From NCBI GenBank assembly GCA_027058925.1, contig JALTAS010000027.1, forward strand, positions 1-5,566: a DNA stretch of 5,566 nt. The letters are read 5' to 3'. How positions within the stretch are numbered: the first letter of the stretch is position 1; every line of letters starts with the position of its first letter. Below, in pieces: positions 5,555-5,566 of this stretch. The DNA comes from Persephonella sp. (lineage in GTDB: Bacteria > Aquificota > Aquificia > Aquificales > Hydrogenothermaceae). A model generated the notes under the pieces. The model saw only the letters and a list, made by a program, of their open reading frames with translations. It did not search any database and had not been told where the DNA came from. Made by a program: the position numbers and the translations under genes.

Positions 5555-5566
5555 ACTCTTTAAGTT

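Overview
The window is AT-rich (roughly 35-38% G+C by eye) and almost fully coding. Lys/Glu/Ile-rich proteins, tightly packed genes, AGA/AGG arginine codons and purine-rich ribosome binding sites suggest a Gram-negative thermophile of the Aquificales, perhaps a Persephonella or Sulfurihydrogenibium relative. That placement is inferred from style, not from a marker gene. The OmpA-family protein supports an outer membrane and peptidoglycan.

Layout: bases 1-116 are a short, probably divergent, control region; a minus-strand gene may begin at its left edge. From 117 to 4072 five plus-strand genes form one compact transcription unit. The gaps are 2, 10 and 3 bases, followed by a 4-base ATGA overlap. 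In order they are a small secreted DUF4398-like protein, a secreted OmpA-family protein with a calcium-type linker, a membrane protein of the DUF2227 type, a site-2-protease-like membrane metalloprotease with CBS domains, and the two-domain CinA protein. From 4058 to 5554, on the minus strand, lies a membrane-anchored diguanylate cyclase with a large periplasmic sensor. Its 3' end overlaps the 3' end of cinA by 15 bases.

How they may work together: the first two genes look like a cell-envelope pair. They share a short Cys...Ala-Pro-x-Glu-x-x-Lys-Ala-Glu motif and are probably translationally linked. The next two are polytopic membrane proteins with conserved metal-ligand patterns, one an intramembrane protease candidate. 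CinA belongs to pyridine-nucleotide salvage or repair and may simply be carried along in the operon. The cyclase is separately transcribed and would turn a periplasmic signal into cyclic di-GMP. No RNA gene, mobile element, CRISPR array or long repeat was seen. The best candidate for something poorly described is the envelope pair plus the DUF2227 and protease genes as a conserved unit.
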